A stretch of 64,000 nt of DNA from Nocardiopsis sp. FIRDI 009 (GCF_003386285.1 NZ_QPNC01000016.1:62001-126000); one strand, 5' to 3'. Counted from the stretch's first letter, positions 54,931 through 63,250 are shown. Notes: a model not told the origin generated them from the letters alone. Numbers and translations: made by a program.

Positions 54931-55137
54931 TCAGCCGATCTCCCAGGTCTCGCTCTGGAGCGGCAGCGGGAGGAAGCCCGCCTTGTCGGAGACGATCTCG
55001 CGCACCTGCTCGATCGGGGTGATCTCCAGGGGGCCCTTCCCGGGTGTCCCGTCCGTGTCGGCCGCCGCGGGGGAGGCGGCCAGGGAGGCGACGGCGGCGC
55101 CGGCGGCGAGGGTGAGGGCGAGCTTGGTGATCCGCAT
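54931..55137 (-). CDS. Small secreted peptide (68 aa) of unknown function
   Basis: ATG 55137 has AGGAG 6 nt upstream. Residues 1-28 are a Sec signal peptide ending SPAAADT. The exported part is about 40 residues, acidic, and reads DTDGTPGKGPLEITPIEQVR then EIVSDKAGFLPLPLQSETWE. It has no cysteine and is not similar to the RiPP precursors at 62.7-63.4 kb. It is convergent with the AfsR-type gene (17-bp gap). It may be a signalling or surface peptide. Family not recognised. Confidence 0.65.
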   Translation of the reverse strand: MRITKLALTLAAGAAVASLAASPAAADTDGTPGKGPLEITPIEQVREIVSDKAGFLPLPLQSETWEIG

Positions 55138-55453
55138 CGGAACTCCTGTGAGTGGGCTTGTCCGCGTTGACGTGAACAAACCTAGGAACCCGAGTTTGCC
55201 CGGCCTTATCTCCGTGCTATCGGGTCCTCCGGGATGCAGGTCAGGCGCCGGACGTCGGCGCCGGGACCTTCCCGTTCGGGGTCGCCCCCCGCACGTTTTC
55301 CCGGGTGGCCCCCGGTCGTGCGGCCGCATCGCGGCTTGTGTACATCCGATAGCCCGTTGATAGGACCCATGACGGCGCCGCTCACCGGGGAGAACCTCCC
55401 GCCCTGTGGCGGGGCACCGGGCGGGAGGACGGCCGGGCCGACGGTCCGGTGGT
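55138..55453. other. Intergenic region between the secreted peptide and the RiPP operon end
   Basis: 316 bp. The part next to the secreted-peptide gene (55140-55220) is AT-richer and should hold its promoter. The far end holds the terminator at 55395-55428. Open frames crossing it on both strands lack ribosome sites and protein-like composition, so I call no gene. Confidence 0.4.
55395..55428 (-). terminator. Terminator of the RiPP operon
   Basis: CCTCCCGCCC (55395-55404) and GGGCGGGAGG (55419-55428) form a perfect 10-bp stem with a 14-nt loop. It lies 26 bp past the YcaO stop on the operon strand. Confidence 0.7.
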
Positions 55454-56737
55454 TCACGGAAGCGGGTGGGGACGGCCGGACGGCGTCCCCGAGTGCCGGG
55501 CCTCGCACCCGGTGCGCTCGACCGCCGAGTCCAGGCGCACCCGGTTCCAACTCCACGAGGGTCGCTCGTCCATCCGCAGATGCTGGTAGCCCACGGGGAT
55601 CACCTTCACCGCGCACCAGCCCATCCGCCTGAGCGGTTCGGGCAGCCGCGGGGTCAGATCCACCGCGACGGGGTCGCCGCCGTCGGCGAGAATGCCCTGG
55701 AGCAGGCGGTCACAGTCCACGGGACCGGGCGGCTCCGGACGCTCCCCGGGGACGAAGCCGCCGACCCAGTCGCGGACGCTGGCGTACCCCTCCTCCGTCA
55801 GCAGGTACTGGATCCGCTCGTCCTCGTTGGTGATGGGTCCGTCCAGTCCGTTCGCCCCGAACGCGCTCCGGCTCAGGTCGAGCGCCGTGCGCACCTGCCA
55901 GGCCTCCTGGAAGGCGCCCAGCAGGGCCTCCCAGGGGCGGTCCGAGACCTTCAGCCCCACCGTGGCCAGGGCGCCCGGGCGCGCCGAGCCGACCAGGGCC
56001 GCCACGAAGCACCACACCTCGGGAACCGCGGTCGGCAGTCTGGCCAGTGCCGGGGCCAGACCCTCGCCCCGTGCCAGCGTCCACAGCGACATCAGCGCGG
56101 AGCGCGTGCCCCCGGACCGCGCGTCGGCGGGCGCGATCTCGTCGGGGTCGGTGAAGGAGGGCAACCGCAGCCCTCGCTCCCACGCCACGGTGATCGCGTC
56201 GCGCTCCAGAACCTCCAGCAGCGCCGACCGCAGCGCCATCTCCGGCGTGCTGCCCGCGGCGGCGCCCGACGGTCCCGGATCGAAGTGGACGGACTCGACC
56301 GGGTCGGCGGGCCAGTCCACCAGAGGAGCGGGAACCATCACGGGCGCCGAGTCCCGGAGCCTGCGCCCCTCGTACCAGGTCAGATCGGCGTCAGCGGCCG
56401 CGGGATCCCCCAGACCGATCCCGTCGCCGTGGAAGTGCAGGGCCGGGTGGGGGAGGTCGGCCGCCCGGCCCCGCACCGGGACCAGGCCCGGTACGGGGTG
56501 CAGCGCGAAGCGCTCGACCGCCTCGCCGCTGCCGCGCAGGAGCGCGTCCGAGCGCGAGTGGCCGTGCGCGCCGACCATGCGGGCGGACAGGGGCGTGTCC
56601 TCCGCGGTCATGCCGGGCGGCGGGTGCAGCTCGACACCCGCACCCCACAGCGGGTTGTCCGGCAACCGGGGAGGGGTGAGGGCGAGCAGCCGGGTGATCT
56701 CACCGGCGGGACCCAGGGTCCGGGTCACGTCGATCAC
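55454..56737 (-). CDS. YcaO-domain protein with C-terminal PxPxP
   Basis: A 427-residue YcaO enzyme. YcaO proteins use ATP to activate peptide backbone amides, forming azolines, thioamides or amidines. ATP/Mg-binding segments: GSGEAVERFAL, GSTPEMALRSALLEVLERDA and GAFQEAWQVRTALD. The last residues are PHPLP (423-427). A Pro-rich C-terminus of this PxPxP form is a feature of azoline-forming cyclodehydratases. No E1-like or ocin-ThiF partner is in the visible cluster. GTG 56737 overlaps the LanKC stop by 4 bp (GTGA), so the two are translationally coupled. With no Cys in the precursors, Ser/Thr would be the targets. Confidence 0.88.
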   Translation of the reverse strand: MIDVTRTLGPAGEITRLLALTPPRLPDNPLWGAGVELHPPPGMTAEDTPLSARMVGAHGHSRSDALLRGSGEAVERFALHPVPGLVPVRGRAADLPHPALHFHGDGIGLGDPAAADADLTWYEGRRLRDSAPVMVPAPLVDWPADPVESVHFDPGPSGAAAGSTPEMALRSALLEVLERDAITVAWERGLRLPSFTDPDEIAPADARSGGTRSALMSLWTLARGEGLAPALARLPTAVPEVWCFVAALVGSARPGALATVGLKVSDRPWEALLGAFQEAWQVRTALDLSRSAFGANGLDGPITNEDERIQYLLTEEGYASVRDWVGGFVPGERPEPPGPVDCDRLLQGILADGGDPVAVDLTPRLPEPLRRMGWCAVKVIPVGYQHLRMDERPSWSWNRVRLDSAVERTGCEARHSGTPSGRPHPLP

Positions 56738-59322
56738 GGGCGCGCCCCCCGTCGGGTGAGGGCCGGCACACGGAACGGATCGTGCGCCGGGCGTCCCTCC
56801 GGGGACCGCGCACCGGGTCCGGAGCGGAGGAAGGGCAACGGGTTCAGCCGGCCGCGGGCCGTGGCGTCCAGCGCCAGCAGGACGCCGGCCGAGCCGGTGG
56901 CCAGGTCGGTGGACAGCCGGTGGTTGTGGTCGCCCAGGAAGTCCAGACGCCCCTCCTCGACCGAGATCGCCTCCCACCCGAAGGCGTTCAGATGGTCGCG
57001 GAGGCGAGCCACCGTGTTCTCGCCCGGGTTCAGGTGGTTGAGCGCGACGACCGCGCCCGACCTGCCGTTGAACATGCCGTTCGAGACGACCAGCTGGGAC
57101 TCGGTGCTGGTCCGCAGCTTCCTGAGAGCCGACGCCAGCCGGGGGTCGGCGCGGTGCCGGAGGAGTTCGTGGGCCACGATCGCCATCCCGGCGCCGCCCG
57201 CGAGGCCGTTGGGGAAGGTGACCCGTGGGCCGCTGTCCCGGTTGGCCGCGACGAGCGCGTCGTAGTCGGCGCGGAACTCGTGCTCGGCCGCGTCCAGCAG
57301 CGCCGTGTCGCCCGTGCGCTCGTACAGGCGCAGGAGGAACAGCGCGTGTCCCGTGCGGCCGTGCAGGAGTCCCGAGCGCTTGACCCCGGCGCCGTCCCGC
57401 TCGGTGATGGTGTCCGCGATGTCCAGGGCGCGGGCGAGATAGCCGTTGGTCTCGGTGATGTCGGCGAAGTGAGTCAGTGTCAGACCCAGGCCCGCCAACC
57501 CCTCCAGGAGGTTGCCGCTCACGTCGTCGTGCGGGCCGAGGAGCGCCGACTCCAGGAACGCCTCGCCCTCGGGGCGCAGACCGATCCTCTCCAGGGTGTA
57601 GGCGACCCCGCTCAGCCCCGTGTAGAAGCCCGGGCCCACCTCCTCCAGCTGGTGGGCGTGGTCGGTCAGCCAGGTGACGTGCTCCACGGGGACGGACTGA
57701 CCCGTCTCGTGCAGCGCCCACAGCACTCCGGCGGCACCGTAGGCGAACGTCACCCCGCCGCCCTGGTTGAGGAACTGGAAGGCGTCGCCGGGGTAGAGGC
57801 GGTCGTCGCGCTCGGGTGTGGCGGCGTCGACGATGCTGGCGGCGATCCGTGACCGCAGCGAGGGCTCGAAGGGGTCCTGGGGCCACACGGGGGTGTGCTC
57901 ACCGGGCGGAAGGACCTCCTCGCCCATACCCCGCTCGATGCTCTCCACGAAGCCGTCGGGCAGGGGGAAGTGCGTGGTCGCCAGCTCGATGAGTTCGCGG
58001 ATCTTCCCGGGGCCCCACGGAATGATGTGCGGGGCGGGCGCGAAGAGGGCCAGGCGCAGGCACGCCAGCCCGAACAGGTCCACCTCCGTGCCCGACAGGT
58101 GGTCGGGCGCGTAGAAGCCGAGCGCGCCCATCGACTGGCGGTAGCCCGCGTCCACGCGGGTGGCGGTCTCCATGTCGATGAAGGCGATGCTCCCGTCGTC
58201 CTTCACCAGGACGTTGCCGGGGTGGACGTCCCCGAAGACGACACCGCGCTCGTGCATCGCCTCGACCCCCCGGACGATCTGGTCCAGGATCTCCAGGGCC
58301 CACTCGGTGTAGGCGGCACGCTCCTCCGCAGTGTTGTCGCCTCCCATGAAGGGGTGCCGGGCGAACACCGCCTGGTTGAGCGGCACCCCCTCGACGAACT
58401 CACGGGCGAGGAAGTGGTGCTCGTGGCCGATGCGGTGGTCGTACAGCCGCGGGACGCTGGGCAGGTCCGCGAGCCGTTCCAGGGCCCAGCGCTCCTGCTC
58501 CATCCGCTGGGTGGCGTCGGCGCCGGAGGTGTCCAGCCCGGCGAGCGGACGGGCCTCCTTGAGCAGTACCTCCTCCCCGGTTCGCGTGTCGCGGGCCAGG
58601 TAGACACCGCCCCCGTTGGAGAAGTGCAGCGCCTTGTGGGCACGGAACGGGAAGTCCTTCAAGGTGCCGGAGTTGCGCTCGGCGAGCGCGTCGGCGATGA
58701 AGTCGGGCAGCTTCACCCAGGAGGGGGTGCGGAACCCGGGCCTGCGCTCGTCGGGGACCAGGCGGCCCTCGGGGTCCTCGATGCCGGGCACCAGGGCACC
58801 GTGTTCGTTGCGGGCCAGGCGCAGTGTGAAGCCGCCATAGCGTACGTACAGCGGCCCGGAGCGCCACCGCAGGTCACTGAGGATGTAGGGACCCTCTTTC
58901 CCGCCGATCCGCTCGTCGAGGTCGAGCAGGGTACGGTGCAGCTCCTCCTCGTTCGCGGGGTAGATGGTGACGAACTTGCCGCTGGCGGTCCGGTCCCCGT
59001 ACTTGCTGCTGCGTCGCGAGAGCACCGAGGGGCTGTTGAGGTGCTTGAACGGCAGTCCGTGCTCGACGCAGTAGGGCAGGACGGCGTCCAGCAGCTCGGC
59101 GGCGTTCTCCGGGGTGGCGGAGACGTGGATCTTCCACCCCTGGAGGGGCATGTCCGCCTCGGGCGGGGTGCACACCGTCCACTCGCGGCCGCGCTCGGAG
59201 GACCAGTCCGGTCCCGGTGGCGTACCGGGTGGGCGGAAGTCGTCGGTGACGTCCTCGGGGGCGGGCTTGTCGTAGAAGAGAGTGCCCTCGGGGCAGAAGT
59301 TCAGGTAGCGGAAATCCTGCAC
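56734..59322 (-). CDS. Class III lanthipeptide synthetase (LanKC-like)
   Basis: An 862-residue three-domain enzyme. The N-terminal phosphoSer/Thr lyase part (about 1-200) includes KHLNSPSVLSRRSSKYGDRT and GKFVTIYPANEEE, with the lyase-type K-x-x-x-S and R-x-S-K-Y-G segments. The kinase domain (about 230-470) includes LLKEARPL, GDVHPGNVLV near 360 and IDMETA near 380. The C-terminal LanC-like domain (about 500-850) includes FYTGLSGVAYTLERIG and SGLLHGRTGHALFLLR. As in class III enzymes, the zinc Cys-Cys-His set is not evident. It would phosphorylate and eliminate Ser/Thr to Dha/Dhb. Because the precursors have no Cys, dehydration without lanthionine rings is expected. GTG 59322 follows GGAAGGA. 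Confidence 0.92.
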   Translation of the reverse strand: MQDFRYLNFCPEGTLFYDKPAPEDVTDDFRPPGTPPGPDWSSERGREWTVCTPPEADMPLQGWKIHVSATPENAAELLDAVLPYCVEHGLPFKHLNSPSVLSRRSSKYGDRTASGKFVTIYPANEEELHRTLLDLDERIGGKEGPYILSDLRWRSGPLYVRYGGFTLRLARNEHGALVPGIEDPEGRLVPDERRPGFRTPSWVKLPDFIADALAERNSGTLKDFPFRAHKALHFSNGGGVYLARDTRTGEEVLLKEARPLAGLDTSGADATQRMEQERWALERLADLPSVPRLYDHRIGHEHHFLAREFVEGVPLNQAVFARHPFMGGDNTAEERAAYTEWALEILDQIVRGVEAMHERGVVFGDVHPGNVLVKDDGSIAFIDMETATRVDAGYRQSMGALGFYAPDHLSGTEVDLFGLACLRLALFAPAPHIIPWGPGKIRELIELATTHFPLPDGFVESIERGMGEEVLPPGEHTPVWPQDPFEPSLRSRIAASIVDAATPERDDRLYPGDAFQFLNQGGGVTFAYGAAGVLWALHETGQSVPVEHVTWLTDHAHQLEEVGPGFYTGLSGVAYTLERIGLRPEGEAFLESALLGPHDDVSGNLLEGLAGLGLTLTHFADITETNGYLARALDIADTITERDGAGVKRSGLLHGRTGHALFLLRLYERTGDTALLDAAEHEFRADYDALVAANRDSGPRVTFPNGLAGGAGMAIVAHELLRHRADPRLASALRKLRTSTESQLVVSNGMFNGRSGAVVALNHLNPGENTVARLRDHLNAFGWEAISVEEGRLDFLGDHNHRLSTDLATGSAGVLLALDATARGRLNPLPFLRSGPGARSPEGRPAHDPFRVPALTRRGARP

Positions 59323-59410
59323 GGTGGTGTGTTCCTTCCTGCTCGGGAGAGGGGACGGGCGTGTTCCGCCGGGAGACCGTGCCCGGATCGGCGGGCCGCG
59401 CGGTGGTCTG

Positions 59411-61036
59411 TCAGGGAATGAAGGGGGCGATGTGGTGGCGGTGGACGTACTCCCACAGGGGGATGCGGCCAGCCGACACGACGGCCGCCCCGGTGGGTTC
59501 CTCGGGCGGCGCCTCGACGTCGAGGCGGTAGCCCTCGGCGGCGAACTCGGGGTCGTCGCCGAGGATGACGGGGATGAACGCGGACAGGGGGGCTCGGACC
59601 CGCTCGGAGACGGTGGTGTCGACGGTCGCCGTCCCGTTGTCGCGCTGGAGCACGAACCCGCCGCGCATGAGGTCCACCTTCTGGCCCTCCGCGATGGCGG
59701 AGGTGTCGGTCCCGTCGAGGAAGACCAGGTGGACCTGGTCGTCGTGCGCCACGTAGGCGCCGGACAGACTGTGGGAAACCGGTGTGAAGAGGGCGGCTCC
59801 GCAGGCGCCCGCGAGGAGTACGGTCGTCGCCGCGATCCGCCACCGGGGAGCCCCGGAGGAGCGGACCTCGCGCGCCAGTCCGAGCAGGCCCCGGCCCACG
59901 AGGTAGAGCGCGTAGGCGACGCCGAGCACCATCGCGGTGAGCCCGACCAGGCCGCTGCGCTGGAGCAGGTCCGTCCACAGGGCCAGCGCCGTCACGATGA
60001 GGTATACGGGGAAACCCATGCAGGCCAGCCCGAACGGAACCGACCACGGGCGCCGGATCTCCCGCTCGTACCGGCCGCCGAACAGCAGCCGGGCGAACCA
60101 GCGCCGGGCGTCGGTCATCGCGCGGTCGCGGAGGAACGGCAGATCCAGATGGCTCATCAGGGCGATGTAGCCGTCCAGTTTGACGAAGGGCAGGAAATTG
60201 AGGATCCCCGCGATGTAGCTGACCAGTGCGAAGACGAGGACGCCGTTCTGGGCTCCGGGTGATGACACGAACAGGGCGCCGAGGGACGCGGCACCGGCGA
60301 TGACCGTCTGGGTCGCCACGCCCGACATGGCCACGCGGACCCGCTGGTACCGGTGGGGGAGCCGCCAGCCGTCGGACACGTCGCAGAAGAACGCGGGTGT
60401 CAGGTAGAAGAGCATGACACCCATCCGGCTCGGCCGTCCGCCGTAGTAGCTCAGGGTGGCGGCGTGACCCATCTCGTGAAGGGACGTCGACACCAGGAAC
60501 GCCACCAGGACGCTCACGTACACCGCCAACGGCAGCGGGCTGCTCAGAGCGCGGCCCAGGTCGGCGTGCTGCACGGCCAGCGCCAGGAGGCCGCCGACCG
60601 AAAGCAGGATCGCCAGGGCCGCGGTGCCGCGGTTGGCCGACGCACGGATCAACGGGTCCAGGCGATCCATCAGCGCCCCCGGCCGGACCAGGGTGAACTG
60701 GACGGTGAAAGGAGGGACGAAGTGGATCAGCGGCGTGGCGGGCGGGGCGGTCGCGGTCCCGTCGTCGATCAGTTTCAGGGAGTCGAACTTCGCGACGGCC
60801 CTGGACACCGAGTCCTCGGTCCACCCGAGGTGGTGGGCGAGGTCGGTCCTGTCCCGCCGACCGTCGAGGGCACGGGCGAGCCTGGCGGCGTCCGCCCCCA
60901 CCCGGTAGTAGCGTTTGCCCCTCTGGATCACCCAGGTGCCGTCATCCTCGGCGGGGGCGTGGACGGTGACCCCGGGAGAGGTGCGCGGCCGCTCCAGGTG
61001 CGGTGCGGATGTCGGTTCGGGGGCGGTGGTGGTCAT
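59411..61036 (-). CDS. M50-type intramembrane metalloprotease with N-terminal PqqD/RRE-like domain
   Basis: A 541-residue multi-pass protein. Residues about 20-95 look like a PqqD-like winged helix, the RiPP recognition element fold: VIQRGKRYYRVGADAARLAR, DGRRDRTDLAHHLGW, then VAKFDSLKLIDDG. The zinc motif HEMGH lies in the SLHEMGHAATLSYYGG helix and the second-site motif is LPFVKLDGY, as in site-2-protease relatives. Several more helices and an extracytoplasmic C-terminal domain (about 415-520) follow. It probably binds the leader and cuts it at the membrane during export. Daptide clusters carry a comparable intramembrane protease (established knowledge, from memory). Its start overlaps the permease gene by 4 bp. 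Confidence 0.85.
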   Translation of the reverse strand: MTTTAPEPTSAPHLERPRTSPGVTVHAPAEDDGTWVIQRGKRYYRVGADAARLARALDGRRDRTDLAHHLGWTEDSVSRAVAKFDSLKLIDDGTATAPPATPLIHFVPPFTVQFTLVRPGALMDRLDPLIRASANRGTAALAILLSVGGLLALAVQHADLGRALSSPLPLAVYVSVLVAFLVSTSLHEMGHAATLSYYGGRPSRMGVMLFYLTPAFFCDVSDGWRLPHRYQRVRVAMSGVATQTVIAGAASLGALFVSSPGAQNGVLVFALVSYIAGILNFLPFVKLDGYIALMSHLDLPFLRDRAMTDARRWFARLLFGGRYEREIRRPWSVPFGLACMGFPVYLIVTALALWTDLLQRSGLVGLTAMVLGVAYALYLVGRGLLGLAREVRSSGAPRWRIAATTVLLAGACGAALFTPVSHSLSGAYVAHDDQVHLVFLDGTDTSAIAEGQKVDLMRGGFVLQRDNGTATVDTTVSERVRAPLSAFIPVILGDDPEFAAEGYRLDVEAPPEEPTGAAVVSAGRIPLWEYVHRHHIAPFIP

Positions 61037-61776
61037 GCCACGTCCCGGGAGGTCAGGAGGCGGTTGCCCGCCAGACCGGTGACGGCCAGCCAGCCGCCGA
61101 TCACGGCCAGGGCGGCCGGCACGGAGAGCAGTTCGGGCTTGCCGTCGAGGTAGACCGAGCTCATCGCGATCGACATCAGGTACTTGGCGACCTCGGGCAC
61201 GGCGCGCAGCAGATAGGGCTCCAGCCCCACGGTGACCAGGGCCAGGACCAGGACGGTCGCGACCTGGTTGCGGATCAGCCAGCCGAGGAAGACGCCGAAG
61301 GGCGCGGCGAGCGCGGTCACGGCGAACACGCCCAGGGCGGTCTGGTAGGCGGTGGTGGTCATCTCCGGGTCCATACCGTTCATCGGCATGAACACGTACG
61401 GGGAGGCCAGGGCCACGCCCGCGGTGGCGGCGCCGAGCAGGACACCCGCTCCGGTGCCGACGACCGTCTTGGCGGCGAAGAGGCGGTCACGCCCGCCGCT
61501 GAGGAGGACCGAGCGGCTGACCGTTCCGCTGTTGTACTCCCGGGTGACCATGACTGCGCCGAGGATGGACGCGAACAGGTGCATCATCATCCACGCACGG
61601 ATCACCGACTCCGTGACCGTGGCGGTCGCCTCCGGAGTCAGGGCCGACGCGTCCTCCACCTCGGCGGCAAAGCCGTAACTGGCGCTCAGACCGAGCGCCA
61701 CGCCGCCCAGGGCGACATACAGCCAGGTGCGCGTGCCGGCGAGCTTGCGCGCCTCGGCGGCGATCACGTTAGGCAC
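61033..61776 (-). CDS. ABC-2 type permease of the RiPP exporter
   Basis: A 247-residue membrane protein with about six helices in the ABC-2 pattern: an N-terminal EARKLAGTRTWLYVALGG helix, then VMVTREYNSGTVSRSVLLSG (the E-Y-x-x-G-T coupling segment) and later helices ending GNRLLTSRD. GTG 61776 overlaps the ATPase gene by 8 bp. It partners the ATPase to export the modified peptide or give self-protection. Confidence 0.88.
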   Translation of the reverse strand: MPNVIAAEARKLAGTRTWLYVALGGVALGLSASYGFAAEVEDASALTPEATATVTESVIRAWMMMHLFASILGAVMVTREYNSGTVSRSVLLSGGRDRLFAAKTVVGTGAGVLLGAATAGVALASPYVFMPMNGMDPEMTTTAYQTALGVFAVTALAAPFGVFLGWLIRNQVATVLVLALVTVGLEPYLLRAVPEVAKYLMSIAMSSVYLDGKPELLSVPAALAVIGGWLAVTGLAGNRLLTSRDVA

Positions 61777-62506
61777 TGACCTTCTCCTTCTCGTTCTCGG
61801 AGCCGACCAGGGAGAAGAACCGCTCCTCCAGTCGCTCGTCGGGGCCGCTGACGAGGCCGCTCAGCGGCCCGGAGTAGCGGAGGGACTTCTGGATGACCAC
61901 GACGTCGTCCACCGTCTGCTCGACCTCGGCCAGCAGGTGGCTGGAGATCAGCACGGTGCGGCCCTCGTCGGCCAGACGGCGCAGGAAGCCGCGCAGCCAG
62001 CGGATGCCGTCGGGGTCCAGGCCGTTGACCGGTTCGTCCAGGACGAGGAACTCGGGATCGGCGAGCAGGGCGCCCGCGATGGTGTGGCGCTGGCGCATAC
62101 CGGTGGAGTAGTCCTTCACCCGGCGCTCGGCCCGGTCGCCCAGACCGACCAGCTCCAGGACCTCGTCCACGCGCCGGTCGGGGAGCCCGAGCATCCGTGA
62201 CCAGACCCGGAGTTCCCTGCGTCCGCGCATGTCGGGGATGGAGTTCACGCCGTCCATACCGACGCCGACGCGGTGCGCCGCGTCGGGGAGTGAGGCGTAG
62301 GGGCGACCGAAGACGGTGGTGGTGCCCTCGGTGGGCCGCGCCAGGCCGAGCAGCATCTTCAGCGAGGTCGTCTTCCCGGCTCCGTTGCGTCCCAGGAGGC
62401 CGGTGATCCGTCCGGGGCGGACGTCGAAGGTGATGTCGTCGACCGCCGTGGTCGAGCCGAACCGCTTGCTCACGGAACGGAAGCTGGCCGCGTACTCGCC
62501 GCTCAT
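61769..62506 (-). CDS. ABC transporter ATPase of the RiPP exporter
   Basis: A 245-residue ATP-binding subunit: Walker A GRNGAGKTT near 38-46, signature YSTGMRQR, Walker B FLVLDEPVNGLD and switch His in LISSHLLAEVEQ. It is of the BcrA/CcmA type used for peptide export and immunity. ATG 62506 overlaps the stop of a 32-codon frame (ATGA), suggesting translational coupling. Preceding DNA carries a large stem-loop after the precursor genes that may lower expression of the transporter relative to the peptides. Confidence 0.92.
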   Translation of the reverse strand: MSGEYAASFRSVSKRFGSTTAVDDITFDVRPGRITGLLGRNGAGKTTSLKMLLGLARPTEGTTTVFGRPYASLPDAAHRVGVGMDGVNSIPDMRGRRELRVWSRMLGLPDRRVDEVLELVGLGDRAERRVKDYSTGMRQRHTIAGALLADPEFLVLDEPVNGLDPDGIRWLRGFLRRLADEGRTVLISSHLLAEVEQTVDDVVVIQKSLRYSGPLSGLVSGPDERLEERFFSLVGSENEKEKVSA

Positions 62507-62601
62507 CGTGTCACCGTCCTGTCGTGGTCGGCTGCGGCGGCCCGTCCGGTCCCGCCGCCGTGGTTGTCGGCGCGGCAGCCGCGCCGGTCGTGGTTGCTCA
62601 T
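62503..62601 (-). CDS. Possible 32-aa leader/coupling peptide
   Basis: ATG 62601 has GGAG 7 nt upstream, and the frame reads MSNHDRRGCRADNHGGG... to a TGA that overlaps the ATPase ATG as ATGA. Composition (His, Asp, Arg, Gly; one Cys) does not resemble the precursors. It may be a device to couple translation to the ATPase gene, or a very small protein. It could also be fortuitous. Confidence 0.4.
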   Translation of the reverse strand: MSNHDRRGCRADNHGGGTGRAAAADHDRTVTR

Positions 62602-62629
62602 GGGGTGCTCCGGTTGTCAGCGAGGGCCG

Positions 62630-62675
62630 GGCCGGCCCCTCGGTCTCCCCGAGGGGAGGGCCGAGGGGGCCGGCC
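62630..62675 (-). terminator. Large stem-loop between precursor genes and transporter genes
   Basis: GGCCGGCCCCTCGG (62630-62643) pairs with CCGAGGGGGCCGGCC (62661-62675), 14 bp with one bulged base. A smaller alternative stem, CCCCTCGG/CCGAGGGG, uses the same left arm. Located 75 bp past the last precursor stop. Such attenuator or processing hairpins commonly let precursor RNA outnumber downstream RNA. Confidence 0.55.
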
Positions 62676-62749
62676 TTGGCGGATGACACACGTGGTGTCG
62701 GAGTGGCGGCCCGGGCACGCGTGCCCGGGGGCGCGTTCGACCGTCGAGA

Positions 62750-62911
62750 TCAGGTGACGGCGACGGAGGTGGCGACGGAGGCGCTGATGGTGGTGCCGAT
62801 CGACACCCCGGTCCAGAAGCCCGGGGCCTCCAGGGGCTCCAGCTCCTGCATCTCCAGTTCCACGTTGGTGTTCTCGGCCGGGTTCGCGGCGGCCGTCTTC
62901 TCGTCGGACAT
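62750..62911 (-). CDS. RiPP precursor peptide 1 (53 aa), daptide-like
   Basis: A 53-residue precursor, first residues MSDEKTAAANPAENTN. The leader carries VELEMQELEPLEAPG (17-31), the probable recognition helix. The core is FWTGVSIG (32-39) then TTISASVATSVAVT (40-53). The core is rich in Ser/Thr/Val/Ala, has no Cys or charged residues, and ends in Thr. Precursors with an ELQELE..EAPG leader and a hydrophobic core ending in Thr characterise daptides, where that Thr becomes N,N-dimethyl-1,2-propanediamine. Ser/Thr could also be dehydrated by the LanKC enzyme of the operon. ATG 62911 follows GAGAGG. It differs from precursor 2 only at residues 37, 38 and 41. Confidence 0.85.
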   Translation of the reverse strand: MSDEKTAAANPAENTNVELEMQELEPLEAPGFWTGVSIGTTISASVATSVAVT

Positions 62912-62981
62912 GGGGTCTACCTCTCGTGTATCCGTGGGGTGATGGCCCGTTCGGACCGGTTCCGGTGGGTCGGTGAGGGGA

Positions 62982-63143
62982 TCAGGTGACGGCGACGGAG
63001 GTGGCGACGGAGGCGCTGATCACGGTGCCGACACCGACTCCGGTCCAGAAGCCCGGGGCCTCCAGGGGCTCCAGCTCCTGCATCTCCAGTTCCACGTTGG
63101 TGTTCTCGGCCGGGTTCGCGGCGGCCGTCTTCTCGTCGGACAT
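62982..63143 (-). CDS. RiPP precursor peptide 2 (53 aa), daptide-like
   Basis: A near-identical tandem copy of precursor 1. The leader is unchanged (residues 1-36 identical). Gly37, Val38 and Val41 replace Ser37, Ile38 and Thr41, so this core has two fewer Ser/Thr sites for dehydration or cyclisation. It ends SVAVT. It has the same ribosome-site sequence as copy 1. The 232-bp spacing and identical upstream 39 bp show recent duplication. Confidence 0.85.
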   Translation of the reverse strand: MSDEKTAAANPAENTNVELEMQELEPLEAPGFWTGVGVGTVISASVATSVAVT

Positions 63144-63250
63144 GGGGTCTACCTCTCGTGTATCCGTGGGGTGATGGCCCGTCCCGGCCATCGGGTCGGG
63201 GGAGGCGTGGGGGCCTGGGCGGCCCCCACCACCGGAGGAGGAGCCGGGGA

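Larger units (their letters stand above)
62750..63184 (-). repeat. Direct duplication containing precursor genes 1 and 2
   Basis: Segments 62750-62952 and 62982-63184 (203 bp each) match along the whole precursor gene plus about 40 bp upstream, including the sequence GGGGTCTACCTCTCGTGTAT. Differences are confined mainly to the codons for residues 36-41. Confidence 0.85.

Noticed and set aside
59301..60824. A 507-codon minus-strand frame overlapping the M50 protease in another frame
   Set aside because: Its composition is Arg/Pro-rich and lacks motifs. The overlapping frame has the HEMGH and LDG motifs.
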